Positions 63,515-64,000 of a stretch of 64,000 bases of DNA are shown one piece after another. The notes beneath the pieces are model-generated. The model had not been told where the DNA came from. It made no database searches and was given only the letters and a program-made list of their open reading frames with translations. Origin of the DNA: Salinicola acroporae. GTDB taxonomy: Bacteria; Pseudomonadota; Gammaproteobacteria; Pseudomonadales; Halomonadaceae. Position 1 is the first letter of the stretch. Each line of letters begins with the position of its first letter. The position numbers and the translations under genes were made by a program. The stretch is taken from contig NZ_PZJW01000005.1 in assembly GCF_003206615.1 (NCBI RefSeq), positions 226,965 through 290,964 on the forward strand, given 5' to 3'.

Positions 63515-64000
63515 CGAATCTTCTCCTTGGTAACAGCTTCCATGTATTGCCCACTCAACATAGCCGTTGATTGGACAATCATCCAACGGCAAACGCACCT
63601 TCCCCAATTCATCCTAATTGCTCGATGGGCAATCTAAAGTTGTCTGCCTTTAGCGTCGCCACTCTTGTTAATTCTAACCACACACAGCAAGCAGACAAAC
63701 GAGGCGTCACGAATCCCATAACTGGAAGAACGGGAAGGTCCTCACCGGTCCCCTGCCAGTGAATGTACGCTGACAGCGCAGAAGCGGGATTACCGTATAA
63801 GTTGCCGAGCCGCTCTCGTGGCTCGTGACGATGACCCTCCGGACAAAGTAAAACCCCGGCTTCGTTTCGAAGCTGGGGTTCGGGATAGAAGCCTGACGGG
63901 TATCCGGACGGCGCTCTGCGATTGTCACGCGGGCCGCGCCGCGGCCCCACGGGTCAAGGACGGCCCTGTCTCTCTTCCGAGAGTGCCGCCATAAAAAAAC
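63515..64000. other. Right-edge region without a called gene
   Basis: 63515-63840 shows no supported gene. On the minus strand at the very edge (about 63927-63999) an open frame with no start in the window ends in TGA, 46 bp before the terminator hairpin at 63852-63880; it could be the 3' end of a gene lying beyond the window. Too short to name. Confidence 0.4.
63845..63880 (-). terminator. Rho-independent terminator of a minus-strand gene beyond the window
   Basis: AACCCCGGCTTCG and CGAAGCTGGGGTT pair over 13 positions (one G-U) with a TTT loop (63852-63880). On the minus strand TTTTACTTTG follows, a usable U tract. It must serve a minus-strand gene to its right. Confidence 0.75.

Noticed and set aside
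63609..63950. 113-codon minus-strand frame at the right edge
   Set aside because: It reads straight through the terminator hairpin at 63852-63880, which argues against coding.

Overview
The window reads as chromosome of a GC-rich halophilic gammaproteobacterium, most like Halomonadaceae (Halomonas, Salinicola or Chromohalobacter type). The grounds are the gene repertoire: an rpsU-dnaG-rpoD operon divergent from tsaD, a fused FruB/FruK/FruA fructose PTS with FruR, a TAXI-type TRAP transporter with a fused permease, and acidic inserts in exported or membrane proteins. No name can be proved without a database search. I see no insertion sequence, phage, plasmid or CRISPR array. Almost everything is intact, densely packed chromosomal DNA.

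Layout. 1-2.8 kb: the cut 5' part of a threonine aldolase gene and fadH, both on the minus strand. 3.07-3.70 kb: five minus-strand tRNA genes (3 Asp, 2 Val) behind one good promoter. 3.7-6.8 kb: alpha/beta hydrolase, urate hydroxylase hpxO with a palindromic operator candidate, and ttcA. 6.8-16.8 kb: a solute-sensing and uptake locus. A DnaQ-like exonuclease and a CNMP-CBS-DUF294 protein face a two-subunit Na+/solute symporter, a small membrane protein and a 1321-residue symporter-fused hybrid histidine kinase of the CrbS/MxtR kind; the divergent control region is 786 bp and relatively AT-rich. 17.2-21.9 kb: macromolecular synthesis operon rpsU-dnaG-rpoD with internal terminator and promoters. 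21.9-27.1 kb: tsaD, plsY, folB-folK and baeSR.

27.2-35.1 kb: a 262-bp inverted-repeat-bounded element that supplies the 3' end of a macrodomain gene, then fruBKA opposite fruR with a Cra/FruR-like site between them. 35.1-41.9 kb: PhoD-like phosphatase and GNAT, beta-carbonic anhydrase plus SulP transporter (a likely bicarbonate module), MOSC and DUF4385 proteins. 42.0-46.9 kb: TAXI receptor and TRAP permease, DUF192 protein and a 54-residue membrane protein. 47.1-54.1 kb: EamA exporter, GNAT, a periplasmic molybdopterin-domain protein overlapping a diguanylate cyclase, and an AaeXAB-like efflux operon.

54.2-59.9 kb: a LivKHMGF branched-chain-type ABC importer followed by a proline racemase-family enzyme with a Ser/Cys active-site pair, probably a hydroxyproline (or related imino acid) uptake and catabolic operon with a GntR-like palindrome upstream. 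60.5-64.0 kb: membrane PQQ-dependent dehydrogenase (Gcd type), a small acidic lipoprotein and a terminator serving a gene beyond the right edge.

The main themes are carbon and nitrogen scavenging (fructose, hydroxyproline, urate, a probable carboxylate, aldose oxidation) and the housekeeping replication/transcription/translation core. Several start codons were moved from the longest reading frame to the position supported by a ribosome binding site and family length; each case is stated.
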